Below, one piece after another: positions 11,201 to 26,200 of a DNA stretch of 64,000 bases (within the stretch, counting starts at the first letter, position 1; every line of letters starts with the position of its first letter). The stretch lies in NCBI GenBank assembly GCA_023055355.1, contig JALJCS010000035.1, forward strand, positions 2,790,001-2,854,000, in the 5' to 3' direction. A program made the position numbers and the translations under genes. The notes beneath the pieces are model-generated. The model searched no databases, was not told where the DNA came from, and saw only the letters and a list, made by a program, of their open reading frames with translations. Source of the stretch: Agelaius tricolor (taxonomy: Eukaryota > Chordata > Aves > Passeriformes > Icteridae).

Positions 11201-14200
11201 TGTATTAATGGAGGACAAAAGTGTCTTGAGAAATGCAGGAATACCAGAAGCAGGTTAGGGTGGTGTTACAGATGTTTCATCTCTGGGTTTGCTTCAGTGG
11301 TCTCTCTCTTGTTTCCTTGGACTTCCACCAAAAACCATCTTGTGGAACTTAATTTAAAAAGAAGGTTGATAGAGAAGAAAGCAAATCATATTTGTAAGAA
11401 AATAAAGGTTCTTCACCTACTTTTATATTTTTCAGATGCATTTTTTGGTGAAAGTTAGTTTCAGAAGGATCTGCTACTTCTCCTTTTTACTAAATATACT
11501 GTAAATAAACAAAAATATGCTTCCTGACATGCATGTGGATCTCTGTTTGTTTTTTTGTAGTCTATCATTTTGCCTGTTCACAACAGTGAGTGCTGGTTAG
11601 ATGAATGCCTGAAGTCAGTTTGGGAGCAAGATTTTAAAGGAACCATGGAGCTGTCAGTTTTTAATGATGCCAGCAAGGTGTGTTTCAGACCTTTAAAATA
11701 CTGTCTCTAACAAGAATGTTTTGGTTCACTTCAACACACAAATTAAAATAGCTGCATCTATGTAATTTTTTTTTCTAGGATGGTTCAGCTGAAATAATTG
11801 AAAAATGGAAGATCAAGTTGGAAGAAATTGGTGTTTCAGTAGTCATTGGAACCAACAATTCCTCTCAGCCTCGAGGTGGTATGTAGATTCATTTTGTGAG
11901 AGTTTGGTTCTTATTGCAGGCACCTTCTGATTTTGAGTTTGAAAATGTCTTTGTAGCCATTTCCACTGCAATGGAAAAAACCCACATTGTTTTCTAGAGC
12001 TCTGTTTGAAAACTCATTCCAATTTGAATTTGGCCCTGTAGAATTTGTTTATATGTTCAAGGAAAGAACTTGGCTAAGCACTTGTGTGCTCTACTCTGCA
12101 AAAGCAAAAGAATTTTGTTTAATTGTAGTATACACAATGTTGTTAATGCTTACAATTTTACTGTGGCTTTCTGATATCTGATTTATCTTCAGGAGATGGG
12201 TTTTAAGAAAAAAAAATATTCAAAATTCCTTGCATAAGGATTTTAAAAGTAAATGCATATCTTTCAGTCCAGTAAAATAGACCCTGAAATAGAAAATAAA
12301 TACCTTTTTGATATTGCTTCAATGATCAAATCGAAACAGAGGTTTCAGAAGTTTTGATGTGAGCTAAAAACTCTCACTAAAGTCCCAAGTATTCCCTCAA
12401 AGGGCTAAACCAATATATTTAGTGAGCTGTCAGACAGGTGTATGATGTGATCCCCTCTTCATTTGCATGCTAATATGAATTATCTCCCACTGCAGAAGAT
12501 TACAAATAAGTCTCTCTCTCAACAGATTTTCTTTTGCTTGCTTTGGTTGGTTTATGTTTGGGGGGTTTTAGCACAAAATCTTCCTACAATGTGAAACAGA
12601 AATAAAAGTCAGTTGGTTTTTGGAGAAGCTGTTGTTGAGTGCCAGTAAAGTTGGAAGATCACAAAGGAAGAGCAGTGTGCTCACATTTTCTACTGGAGCT
12701 GTGTAACCAATGGTTCTCCCATTCTGGACTTTGTTTTAATGAGTAGACAGGTAGGAATTGTTGGTTCCAAGTTTGTGTTTTTGAAGTTATCTCTTAAAAG
12801 TCACACTTTGGAAACACTGTGACACAGAATTTGGACAGTTGCTGTTTTTTCACTGCATGTCCTGTTTGAAGTGTAAAAAACTCAGGCTCTTTAGAGTCTC
12901 CTCAAGATGATCTTCTTATGCAAAAGCCCACTTCTGTTCCAGAAAGTTTGCTTTTCATCCCCTGTTGAAACATGCAAATAAATTGGGAGTTTGTGCACTG
13001 AATTCATCTGCAACCTGGTAGAGGCCCCTGGCTTTATTTACTGTCATTTCTCCTGACTGTAGCTTTACATCTGTTTTTAAATAGTTGTCAGACATAGCAA
13101 TACTGAAGTAACACAGCATAACCCTCACTATAAATATTTTTAGTATTTTAATACCTTTAGCATGAACTGGTGGTGTTTTGACAGTGCAGCTTGTAATATC
13201 AGAACTATTGGGCTGGTAATGACAAAAGGCAGACAAGGTTTTTAGAGGGAATTTTTTCTCTTTTGGGCAACTGACACAGCTGGATTTGAGCAATGTCAAG
13301 AATTACTCATAATCCTGTAACTTTTTCTTCTTTTTTCTCCCCCCTCTGCTATTGGGTGATCAGTCTCTTTTCAAAACTGACTTCTTTTACTGATCAAGAA
13401 ACTGATCAAGAGACTAAGAAGGTTGCAATTTCTTAAATCAGAGAATAATCCCAGAGGTTGTTAATTCCATTTCTTAGGATAGCCAGTAATGTTTCTGCTG
13501 ATACCATCGTGTTGTGTAACATATTTGCCATTTTTATAAACATTTGCTGTGTCTAAAGTCTTGTTCCTACTAGAGTGTTGTATCAATTGTGTATAAACTA
13601 GGTTTTAGTATGCCAGAACACACAAGCAGGATGGGGTTTTTTAAAATTTTAGAATTCTGATGTCTGTTCACCTTTTCACTTCAGGAAACTGAACCTAAAA
13701 GTGAGTTCCAGTTGTGAATTCCATTGTGCCATTAGGGATATGTCAGATTATTTAGATTATTTTTTGGTTTAGCATGCATTTATCAGTGTTGGGGTAGCTG
13801 GAGACTGAATAGATCTCTAATAAATTGGGGGTAGGAGGGGCTGTGCACTATTGAAATATGTAATTTAAATAATAGTGTGAAATGCATAGTGCTGCTAAAA
13901 AACAAACCCAGGCTTATCCATGTGGGAGACACTCTCAGGTCACCATTAAAACAAGGACATCTTTACTTCATGGCTGTTAAATTTTAGAAGCAGGTTACTT
14001 GAAATCCATAGCATTTGTTTGCTTTTGGTGATTTACTTTCATTTTGTTAAGGACTAGGTACAACTGGAAGGAGTCTTGCCTTTAAAAGAAGATGCTTTGG
14101 TCCAGAAACAATGTACTAGGCAGGCTTCACATCTTCAACTATTTACACAAGATTAGGATTTATTTCTGATTCTTTTCGAACATGTAAAAGAAAGGGGGGG

Positions 14201-17200
14201 GAACCTTGGAAAAAAGAAAGGGTCACTTGCCTAAAAAAAGGAAACCTTTTTCTTTCCAAGAGTAAGGAATGTTAATATCTCACTGAGGCTTAAGTTTTTA
14301 CAGCTGTAGCCATGGTAACAGGCTCTTTTCACCAAGTAAGCAGGCCTTACAAAACTCAGAGACCTGGCACAAACATTTCATTTTGTTCACTAGAGTAATA
14401 TTAAAGAATTTTTTTTTACTCATGCCAAACACAGAATTTGTTGTGGTGAAAGAATTTTTAATACCTAGTTTCTTCTAGGGGGAGTTATATTTATCTTCTT
14501 AATAATTTAAAAAATATGTGTATTTTCTTCTCTCTCTTTTCTCTGAAAGATATCTGGTATATGAAAAATTTCAGGATGTTTCTGTCTTAAACACAGCAAG
14601 AAATATTTTCCAACTCATAACAAATACTAGATAGTTCTTTTTTTTATTTAAAGTGGCTTATTTCAAAATGAGATCTGAAATACTTAGGAAGTTCATAGAG
14701 TAATATAATTGCCATCTTCTAGTTGCCTTGAAGCCTCCTTCACTATTTTCTTGTAATTTCATTATTATCCATTGAAAGTTGCTGAAATACACTGAAATGT
14801 ATGTCCAGGCTGCTTTACAGCTGCTGTGCCTTCTGATAGTACTGGTGTGTTAAAAATTGGGCAAACTTAATTCTGTCATCATTTTTGTGCTGTTCTTTAT
14901 CTCCTGCTTTACTAGGGGGAAGTGGAGGGCTGGGGGTTGCAGCTTTGGCATGCCCAGGCCTGCTGACTTGCATCAGTTGTTTCCCACTCCAACTGTGGTG
15001 CCAGGACCCAGCTCTGCTGCTGTGGCAGCTCCTGTCTCTGCCAGCTGCTTTTTTACTGCCAGTGGGAAGGAGACTGAGAGTTACTGTGCAGATGAGATTC
15101 CATATTCATAGCTCTGTACAAGGTAGAATGTAAACATCCTGTAAAGTAATAAAGCCAAAAAACACACAATGAAGAGAAGTTGAGGTGAGGATTAAAGTAC
15201 ATGAGAAAAAATAACACAGTTATAAGGAAGGGCCTTTATTAGTCCTCTTCTGGTGCTAATGTTCCTTGAGGCAGTAAGAAATGCAGTCATAAGTCTTTTT
15301 CTGTACTTGGACAGCTCAGCAAAATAGCCAAGGAGCACGTGCATTACAACTAAGGGAACCTTTGAGCCCAGTTAAATCTGTTTCCTGAGCTAACTTAAAT
15401 TTGTAACACATAAAAGGATAAGAGAATTAGAGAACTCTGCTTTTTTTTCAAATGCAAAGTCAGAAACTTTGTGGATAATATTATTTAAAATTATTCTGTT
15501 CCATTTCATGGTGAGAGTTTTTGGCTTTACATTTCTAGTTTTCCCCCAAAGAGTAACAAACCCCACAGTATTGCTTGTCTTCACAATGTTTATTTTGCAG
15601 GTCAGGGTGTTCTTGCTGGATTCCCTGACTTGGTTCCATAAATACTCCAAAGGAAGCTTAGGTGTCTCATTTGTGACCAAGTGGAATCCATGCAGCATTT
15701 TTCAGACTAGCACTGGATGTAGTCTGGGCTTTTCTTAGAATGCTGCCCAGGGCAAGAATTCAGAGAGTTCTTAGGTTCACCTTGTCTACCTGCAAAAATG
15801 ATCCCAGTAAGCATTCCCACCTTGTGGGTGTATCCCCGTGGTTGCTGCAGTCCCATCCTTACCTTCAGCTGTGCATTCCTGCTCCTTCTCATTTTTCTGC
15901 TTCTGCCATTTGTTTGATCCTCCAGAACAGTCATCTACTTCAGAAATTAAGCTGACAAAACAATTTTCTTCTCTGGTTCATTCATTTCTTTCTGAAATGA
16001 ATGGGTTGGTAAAAAGATTCACCAAGTGTCAGGAGGTCAGAAACTGAGACACCCTGGGTGCCAATATTGTCATTTGTCTGAAGTGACATTTCAGTGTGGT
16101 CTGCATTGATGATACAAGATGTTATGGTATGAATAAATCCCCTTTGTGCCCTGTGTATGTATCTAATCAATCAGCCTGCTTTGGCTCCTCTCTGCATCCC
16201 CTTTACATGAATGCCATGTGAAGGTTTTGCATTTGCAAACTTTATATTTGACAAGCACCAACCAATAGAACTTTTTGAGTCCTTCTGAGAACTTTGATGG
16301 GAAGAACAGCAGTTTCTGGTCATTTTATGATTTGCTGGTATTTTTTAAGGCTTAAAAGATGAATCAAAGATTTTCAGTATCTGCTCTTTGCAAGGGGTTG
16401 GCCTTTAAAAGTCCCTTCCAGCCCAAAGCTGTCTGTGACTCTACAAGCTGAGGTTCTGGATATAAAACCTGCCCCCTTCAAGATACACATTACATATGAT
16501 ATCTTTGGGGAGGGCTGGCAGAAGTACTCTTGTTCTACTTGATTGTAGAATTCTGGTAGTCACTCAGAGAAGGTGACTGACATAGGCCTCCTATTTCAAT
16601 ATTCACAAATTACCTTGCTTTAAATCTGGTACCTTATGTGATACTGATTTTTGTATTTTTTTTCATTTATTCCTCATTTTATTAAGATTTAAAAAGATGT
16701 GACAGTAAAAACTCCTCCATATTTTTATCTTTGCTTTCTCAACAGTTGGATTTGCTAAAAATCAAGCAGTAATTCAGAGCTCAGGAACCTATCTCTGCTT
16801 TCTGGATTCAGTAAGTTAATGCTTTTTGTCTAACTTGGTTTTGTCAATATAATCCTTTCCTTTTTAATGGAGTTGCTGATTTGCTGTAAGACAACCTGCC
16901 TAAAGGAGTTTGTTTAACGTGCTGGTTGCTATTTATGGCTGTAAAGTTGTATTCCAACCTGTAGAAAGCCTTACATCATTCTTTGATAATATCAGATTTC
17001 ACAAGCTGTTGTGAACAGGGCTGGGCAAGGTTGGTATTTAGGTGTTTTGAGGATTTCTCTTTCCCACATTCTTCAGAAAATTGTATTGATGAGAAACTAA
17101 GAGCTAATCTACTGGCTTTTTGATGTAAAATAGGAGAAGTCTCACCTTCCAAGCTGAATTTTTTTTTTCCTGTCCTTTGTTGGATATCTTCTGTGAAGCC

Positions 17201-20200
17201 ATTGAGCTCAGTAAGCCCCAGATAAGGATCTCACTTGTGCAGCTGAATATGCAGGAATGGTTTCACAAAGGTGCCCAGCTGAGCACAGCAGTGGGGCCGT
17301 GTGCTGGGAGCAGGCAAGAGGAGCAGGACCTTCAAGGCTCACTGATCTCCTGTAATTTCACCTGAAGATGGATTTTTATTTCCCTCTGAACCCTCAGTTC
17401 ATTGGAACTGAACTATGGGTTAGGGTAGGACAGGATGAAGTGGCTGCTGGCAGGGTTGGTTTTCAGCTCCAATTCAACTGAATATTTTGGTTGGCTGTGC
17501 TTGTTAAAAAGTGGCTGTAGAGCTCCCATACCTGCTCTCACAACATTCTCAGCTTTAATTAGGGAAATCCTTCCGTTTGCAAACCCCACCTGCCTTATCA
17601 ACGTGATGGAAGAAATTTTTTTTTGTTCATATGTTAAAATGTTGTGATTTTGTGATATATTGTTAGTCAGCGAGGCTGTTTGCATATCTAAAATTAAAAA
17701 AGAAAAAACAAAACCCAGGGGAACTTGTGATTTGCAAAGTTTGGGTATTCTAGGCTTGCATTACATTGCAAGGGCATTTTCGGGAGTCTGTAGGATGAGA
17801 AATGTGTGTGCTTGAGCTGGCTGAAGTTATCTGAGTACATGAATGAGAAATTAATCTACTCTTGTCCCATGAAGCTTCATATCTTCTGTCTCAAGTATGT
17901 ATAGCATGATGTACTGAAGTAAATTATGGGTTAGTCTTTCTTTTCAATCCAGACAGATGTAGTTGTTTGAAAATCACTAGCAGTAAACTAGAAAATCAAA
18001 TTCTCTACATGAAGTTAATTCATATTTTCCTGGTGATTCTTCAGAATTCTCAATTTGTTATTTACCATATATTAAAATCTTCCTGCTCCTGTATTGTTTC
18101 TGTTGGCTGACTATGCCAGGAAAACAAAACATCAGGGAATCAAATTACAGTTATTAAGGAATATAACTGGTAATGATGGTGTATTTCTGCAATATTGTCA
18201 TTACCAGAAGTTTATATTTAATATTACCAAGAATTACTCGAAGTGAGTTGAGGATTTTATGGTTTACAGTGTGGATAAACTTAGGAGAAGTTAAAAAGAT
18301 TTTCTGTTCTATGCATTTCTATTGCTTCTTCAAATCAGAGGCATTCTGGACTACCAGAAACCCAGTCTTGTTACAAAAGAAATATTAAATACCTGGCATA
18401 ACTTAAATGTATTTTCTACTGTCTCCCCTTGTGACTACCATGTTTTGCTGAAAACAGATCAGACCAAATAAAATGGATGTTGAAACTGCTACAAGTCCAA
18501 AAATTGCTCAGTGTTTTGGCTGTAGTTAGTAAATGTTGTGTGATAGAAGCTGGGGCACAGATGTTGCCAGCTGTTTAACAACTCTGCTTCCACACACCAC
18601 CTACCTTCTTCATTTCAGTCACCAGTCCAGGATCCAGCTCTCTAGGAAGGAATGTTGATATCAGCCTGTTGGAATGTGCTGCAGTAATGCCAAGGAATTG
18701 ACCTTCAGGAGTGCAGCCACCGTTTCAGCTCTGCTACAGGTGGATGTGGGGAGGAATGGAGCTGTTTGTGCACATTACAAATAGCTGGAGAAATGCATCC
18801 CTGGCTTGTGGTGGATTCTTTGTTTTCTCTGTGAAGTGAAATGAGAGGATGAGCGTGTTTGGGAGCATCTTTGGAACTGCTGGCTCCAGCAAGGATGTTT
18901 GTGCTTGCCATTCCAGCTGGAGCCAAGCTGCTCATGTCATGTCTCTCAACACAGATTTCTGAGGACAACAAACTGGGAAGAAATGTGGAAAAAAAAGGCT
19001 ACAGGTCTCAGAAGTGTCAGAATTTGATCAGCCTTTTCTAGTATGAAGTGGCAGCTGTTGGACTAACAGCTATTGTGGAGTTTTTTACTGTGGTTGTTGT
19101 CACAGATTTCACCTCCAAGCTACTAAGGCATTTTTTCCCCCTCTGGGAAAACAAGTAGAAAAATTGAAGTTACTTAACAATTTTTTCACAATGTGGGAAA
19201 ATGAGGGCTAATTTTGCAAATATATTTCACTGTTAGCTTTTCTTCTTCAAATTGTCTGCATTATGACTTTATCTGCCAGTTTCATTGTGCTGTAGCTGTA
19301 ATTTATCACTTCTCTGGGGTGGTGCCATCTTTGTTAGAAGCATTTACCCCCTTGCAGCACAGCAGAACTCTTACACTGAAAATTCTGCTTTGAACTGCTG
19401 TTTTCATTGACATGCACATAAACATGCCTCTACTTGTCTGAAACTGTATTTCTTTAAAAAAGGATCGTGCTTTCATTTCATCCCAATAATCTGTGGAGGT
19501 TTTATTTCAGGTTTATTCTGTGGAGTTTCCAGGTTTTATTTCAGGTTTATTCTATAGAGTTTCTAGGTTTTATTTCAGGTTTATTCAGTGTGTTGTTGGA
19601 GAGTTCCTTACTGTTAAAGAAGAAACATAAAAATGTGTCCTTTGTTGACCTGCAGTGTTTCAAACCCAGTCATAATCACTTGAAAACTTAACGTGCTTGT
19701 TTTAATCTTTTGAAAGGCTCTGTTGGCAATGTATCACAATTTCAGAGATTCTCAGGCAGTTCAAAAACATGACTTTAAACCATGTTCCCACATTGTCACT
19801 GCTTGCTAATAGTCAAAAATGCCATGGGAACACAGGTAAGTGTTATTCACCAAAAATGAGGGTAAACCACAGCAGATTTCTCATTCCTGTGATGGAATTG
19901 GCAGCTGCTGACCTGTTCCTTTTGGTTTGGAAGATTTGTTTGCATGATTTAGATTGGGAATGGTAATTCTTAATTGCTGTGGGCATAATTGCTTAATTTC
20001 AAATTGCATGTGTTCCTTGAGGTTCAAGTTCAAGCCCACCTCGTTGAGGGGGTGTTGCTAAAGGCCTTGGAGGAAGGTGGTGGGACCTTCCCCAGCCAGG
20101 TGTGTCAGGCACACAAACAGATTGGCTTTTCCAGCCTCTGTAACTCCCTGGCTTTGGAAGCATGGATTTCCTCTTAGTTGCCATTACAGGCATCAATAAA

Positions 20201-23200
20201 CTTCTGAAATATTCCTCCTCTCTTTCAAATTAGTCTGTATTACTTAGGAAATGAAGATGTGATCAGAGGTCATGTATTTCCTTTCTGTTGTTGTTTCACA
20301 TACTGGGAACTTATCCTCTGATTTAAAAACTGAAATAAGCTGTTACACAATTAGCAGATGTGGATGTAGTGGTGAACTCCATTACCAGAAGAATTGTCCA
20401 TCTTTCCTATTCACTAATGAGCCCCAAAAAGTCAAAATAGGAGTGCTCAAAGGCATCATTCCTATTATTGTTTTATAAAGGTGTATTAAAACCAGATTAA
20501 ATGCCTCTGTCTGGTATGAAATGTTAAATGAAGAAGAAAACCTTCAGAATTTGGTTGCCATAACCTCTCCCTACATGTGTCTTCATCTATTCAGTAGTTA
20601 AAGAGGGCATTTGGAATCACTGGTGAAGTTTTACTCTTGTCTGGATTTATTGGCTTTGCTGTTGAACACCTTGTGAATTACCTGCTTCACTTGGCTGCAA
20701 ACACATCATTTTTTTCAGTGATCTAACTATGAGAAAAAATCAAAGGTGATCTCCAGTGACCCCAGAAAAGCAAGATATGGAAAGGCATGTGTCTGCATTT
20801 GTTGAATAAATGCACTGAGGTGGGAGCTGCTTCTACAGCAGAAGTTTCCTGACCAGCTAATAGTGATGCTTAATAAAAGATTCCATTAAAAAGATTGTCA
20901 GGCTCATAAGAGCACCACGTAGATCTTTCCATGTGGACCTGTTTGTTGCTTTGCTCAAAAAAAAGAAAGGTGCTCAACACAGTCAGCTTCTTAAATTTGA
21001 AATGTTTTCTTTGTTGTCCCCTTTCTCAGTTTAATTTGGGAGTAGAAACAGAAAAGTAGCATTTTTTCTGATGATTTTTTCTTGCAAGTACTGCCAGGAT
21101 CAGCCCCAGGTGATCTGTGGGTGCCATTGGAGTGCCTGGTTCCAGTGAGTCTGACAGTGTGGGGGTGTTCAAGCAGCAGCCCCTGCAGGATTGCCTGGGT
21201 TCAGGGCATTTCCTGCAGCAGAGCTGTTGACAGGCCAGGTCTTGGAGGTCCCAGGCATTTCACTTTCCTGCTTCAAGGAGTTGAACTGAACAATAGCAAG
21301 GAAAGATTTTCCCTCTGGTCTGAGCAGGTGCAGGATAAATGAATGGACCATTTGATGAATTGAAAGATTTTGGAGATGCCATATTGTTGCTCAGTGAGTG
21401 AAACATTCCTCCCGCTGCTGCTGCTGGTTGTATTTTGAATTTAATAGCTGTGATGGGAAGAAGGAGCTGTTCTTATGGGAGTGTATCAGCTCTCAATCCT
21501 TTTTTATTTTTTTATTTTGAGCAGCCAAATATGAAGGAGTTTGGAAAAGCAGGAGATGCTGAGTCTGTAATGTGAGCCTAAGAAAGCACCTCAGTACTGA
21601 CCTATAATATTTTGTTTTCTGTGAACTTGCCCTTGGTTGCAAGAAGTAGATGTCTATTGTGCATTGAATTGTATATTTTGTTTTACTTTCTCAAGTGCAG
21701 AAGCACCAAATTTTAAGGGAAGATGATGAAGTCACCACTGTGGAGCCCAATGTGCTCCACACGGCCTGGCTGAAGGGGCCAGCTTTTGTATTCCAAGTAT
21801 ATGATTAGGGAAGGCATGCACTTCTTTAGCATTTATTTTAAATTTCTTTTCTTTTGTCCATTCTTTTCATGTGAGAAATTTCTCTTCATCCTGTCAGCTG
21901 TATATCTACTAGGGGACAACCATTAGAGACTTCCATGTGAACAGAGAAAATTGGATTTTATTGTAAACTTCTCTTTTGTTAAAATTATTTTTCAATGGAA
22001 GTCACTTCTACTATTGTTATCTTCCCTACTCTCACCTAGGAAACAGAAACAAACTAAATATACTTCCCTTTTTTGTATAGGCCCTTTTTTTTCTGTCTGA
22101 AATGAGCGAAAAATAATTTGGAAAGTGTTTGCCTGATTACTGAGGTTTTATTCTCACTGTTAAACCAAAAAAAAAAAAAAAAAGATGACCAAACTCTGCC
22201 TGTAGAAACCAAAGTCTGGCAATACATTTGCTGAATTCAATATCAGAAGTGCAACAGCTTTGATAGAAAATTTGTGATTCATTGTGTACTCTTGGGTAAA
22301 ATATTTTACCATCTTAATTGTTTAATACTATAGTTGCTAAAATTCCATAATTCTTTTTAAGGTGCTCTTACTTCGTGGTACAGTCACTTTGGTTTTACTC
22401 ATTCAAATTTATTTAGGTTTTTAAATACCAGTCTTAAATCCATCTGAGTTCCCTGAGATGGTTTCATGATAAATACATTTATAAATGCATCGTTACCTTT
22501 CCAGTCACCCATAGTGAGGAATCTGTCAAAACTGGATTTTGCAGTTTCTTTTCTGGTACCAACCTGAATCCAAAAAAGCTGAATGATGGTTGAATCTCAT
22601 TTCTGTCTTAGGTGTGATTTATATTTTGTGCTCATTATTATATTATATTACTCATTAGTATTATATATCATATTAGTATATAGTATATATACTAATATAT
22701 ATATATACTATATATATTATATATAGTATATATATATAATATTATATATAGTATATAGTATATATACTATATATAATATTAGTATATAGTATTATTATAT
22801 TACTCACTATTATAACATTTGGGATTATGCCCTAAACTATTATATTTATGATATATAGTATTATTTATTAGTAGTAGTATTATATAGTATTATATATACT
22901 ATTAGTATATGCTATATATAGTATTGTTAATTACTCATTATTATAGTATTTGGGATTATGCCCTAAACTATTATATTTATTATATATAGTATTATTTATT
23001 AGTAGTAGTATTATATATAGTATTAGTATATGCTATATATAGTATTGTTAATTACTCATTATTATAGTATTTGGGATTATGTCCTAAACCATTATATTCT
23101 TTATTTCCCCCATCTTTCTTTCTCCTTCCATGAACTCAGAAGGTCTCCCAGAACCATCCAGCAGTGCAGTGTGTGTGTAAAGCTGCTAATAAAAAAATCA

Positions 23201-26200
23201 GACAGAATTATTAAAAGAAATACAGGTCATACAGGGTAAGAGTTCACAGAGTTTTCTGGCATTAGAGAACAAAGCTGTATTAATAAAAAGAGGCATTTAG
23301 AAGTTTTTGTGGTTATAGTGCCCCCTCTTTAGCTGGAGTTTACAGAACTCTGATGCTCTCTGATAGCCTAAGCCCCAGATCTGTGAGTTTTGCCAACAGC
23401 ATCAAACTGACCCCGTGTTTTCTGAGGGGAATGGGGCCATTCCTGTCAAACTGGGTGGTTCTGAAAACATGACATCGACCTCTGTGGTGCATAGGTTATT
23501 TTGATTTGGTTTGAATGCTTTCCATGCTGATTTAACCTTTTTAAATCAAGTATATTATTTTTCATCTTTGTGAATGTGAGAGTTCTCTCTCTTGTGTGGG
23601 ATCACGAACAGTGAGATCTTTTAGCACAAGAGCAAATGTTGTAGCTTTTAAAAAATTAGGGTAACGTTGTTCTGAGCATCGAAATTCCTGCCTTTTTGGT
23701 GGATTTCCCCTTTTTTTTTGCCTTTTTCCCCCATTTTTTTCCCTTCCCTATTTTTCTCATTTTCCCTTTTTTTCCCTTTTTTCCCCTTTTCCCGCTTTTT
23801 TCCCCCTTCCTTTGGATTTACCAAGAAAACATCTAAGGACCCTTAGCAACTTGTAAAGGAGGGAACACAGTTCAGTTAAAATATATCTGCTATTGCTTGT
23901 ATGAAAACCAGATTTTAATTCACAAAAATCAGCTCTTATTTGGCATAAAGAAATGGGATTATGATTTTTCTTGTGGGAAATAGGGTAAAGGTTTTATGGG
24001 AACACTTGCTTGAACTGGAATTCTGGTGCTCTATGGATAAAAGTGGATGAGGTGGTAAATAATATTATTGTAGTTTTGAAGTCATGGGAAATCAGAAGGG
24101 TTTTTTGCTCTATTGGCTTTGAAAATCAGGAACAGCTGTCATGTTTATTACTAAACATATCCTAAATGCAAAATACAGAAAAATGCTTTTGACAACTTAG
24201 TCCTCCCATCTTTTATAAACTTATGTGTGATAAGAGTCAGTTTTATTATTATTTAGTTTTATCTTTAACCTTGAATTGTATTAAATAGTTGGATCTACTT
24301 CTGAAACTTTTTTTATCATGCATGTTTTGATAAAACTGTAGGGGCACCTTTATAGTGAGGTCATTCAACTCTTCAAGCTGTAGATATTTAAACACTATTT
24401 TCTTTTTGTTGCTGTTGACTTGATGGGAAGTTTTAATGTGAAAGTGGTTGGAAATTCAATATTGAGGGTTTGTGCTCTAATAGGAAAACCAGAATGATTT
24501 CAGTGTGAGGAACTGTTAAAAGGGTGTCTGTAGAACAGGAATTCAGGGCTCCTTTGAATTATGTTTGCCTGATTAAGTTTATTTGGAAATACTCTGAGAA
24601 GAAATAGGCTGTGTTAGCTTTAACAAGGATCTAAAAAAGGCTGATTCTTTAAAAGGGGAGAAGTATGGCACCAACATGGAAAAGAATATAGGTAGAAACC
24701 TCAGGGGCCTAAAAAATTTAGGGAAGAAAAATTATGCTATAGTTTCTATAAACTGTAGAATCACTGTCTAGAAAGGATTTAATTTTGGACAGGAAATAAT
24801 AAAAGTTTGAAAGGAATCTCTCCTAACAGTTCAAGGCAGGATAGCAAAGTTACTGACTTTTCACAAAACAACCTGTCCTTTTGTATGTAAATAGAGCAGA
24901 TCTTTATGCTGCAAGTGGAAGAAGTACTACACAAAATCTAAATCCAGTGTCTATGCTAATGCATTCTATGAGTGTGGGTACTTCCCTTTTTTCCTTTTCC
25001 TTAGAATTTTCTAATTTCACAAGTACTAGTTTTTTATGAAATATGACATCTTTTTAGATTAGAGACCAAAGGCTTTTCATTTTCAGTGGAACAAGGCACC
25101 GCCAGATTTCAGAGAACATTTCCTCCCATTGCTACTTTAACTGAGGGTAGTTCCTTGTCCTCACACTGCCAGTGCTGCTGGGGGAGTTGGGAAAGAGTTG
25201 GAGAGTTTCTTGAGAAATAAATGTGCAACGTGTGTTGAGATCACAGCACCATTGTCATGGAGTAGTTTTGATCACTTCCAGCTCCTGCAGCATCCAGTTC
25301 AATCCACAAAAAGTGTGAAGTCTCTTCATATCTGTTCCATTTGCATTTCTGACTGCCAGCCAGTAAAATGATGTTCATTTAGCAACATATTCTAGTGTGT
25401 GTCAGTAGTGTTCTGTGACCCTTTTTATGTTCAGTAACAGTGTGCTATTTATTCCAGGATGATGTGATGATGCCACAGCGGGTTAGGCTGCAGCACCAAG
25501 TTGCCATTCAACACCCAAACAGTGTGAGTACTTTTTTCTTGTGTGTATTTCTGGGTTTTTCTTTGACAGAGTTCCGGATACATCTTTAAAAGGATATGAA
25601 AATTTCACAGTGGGGCTGGGGGAGGCAAAGCAATAACCAGTGTATTCTTTTCCTTTATTTTTAATCCTTGCACTGAATGAGGGCTTAGATTGAACTTCTT
25701 TTCTTCCTTTTATTTTCTCTCTTCAGAAAACCAGATCTCATTACAACAGTGATAGTCTTTTGCAAATAAGTATATAGGTTTGGCTAATGTCTGTAATCTA
25801 AAGGAGAATGCCTTTTTTATGTAGCCTTTCCAAGTCATGTGAAAAGCTGCAAAGGATTGGCTACAGCTATGGTTTATCTGCTTTTAATAATTAAGGAGCT
25901 GTAAACCATAGGGGTTGTATGGGTTGTTACCAGTGATCAACTGGCCTAAAGTTCAGCTGAAGATTCTCTCTCTGTCTGCCTGTAAAATGAAACATTATTA
26001 GAATTCCATTCTTTATTCCTGTGAAATAAACTGTCAGAAATATTCTATGAGAGAGTTTTTCTCTGATCGATGTGATTTTGGTTTTGTATGATTTTCTTTG
26101 GTTAGGATCAATGTTCTTTCGAGAGAGTTTGTGCATATGTTCTACTTATCCAAAGATATTTTATATATATATATATAAAATATATATATATACTTGTTGT

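Larger units (their letters stand above)
16811..25457 (+). other. B3GNTL1 intron 4
   Basis: An 8.6-kb intron with donor gtaagt and acceptor ttattccag. It contains a 34-bp tandem repeat, a large AT-rich tandem block and a polypyrimidine tract, given separately. No open frame resembles a gene. Confidence 0.85.

Noticed and set aside
14209..14262. Hairpin formed by cttggaaaaaag and ctttccaag
   Set aside because: The stem is imperfect and made of purine and pyrimidine runs, so it is likely low-complexity coincidence.
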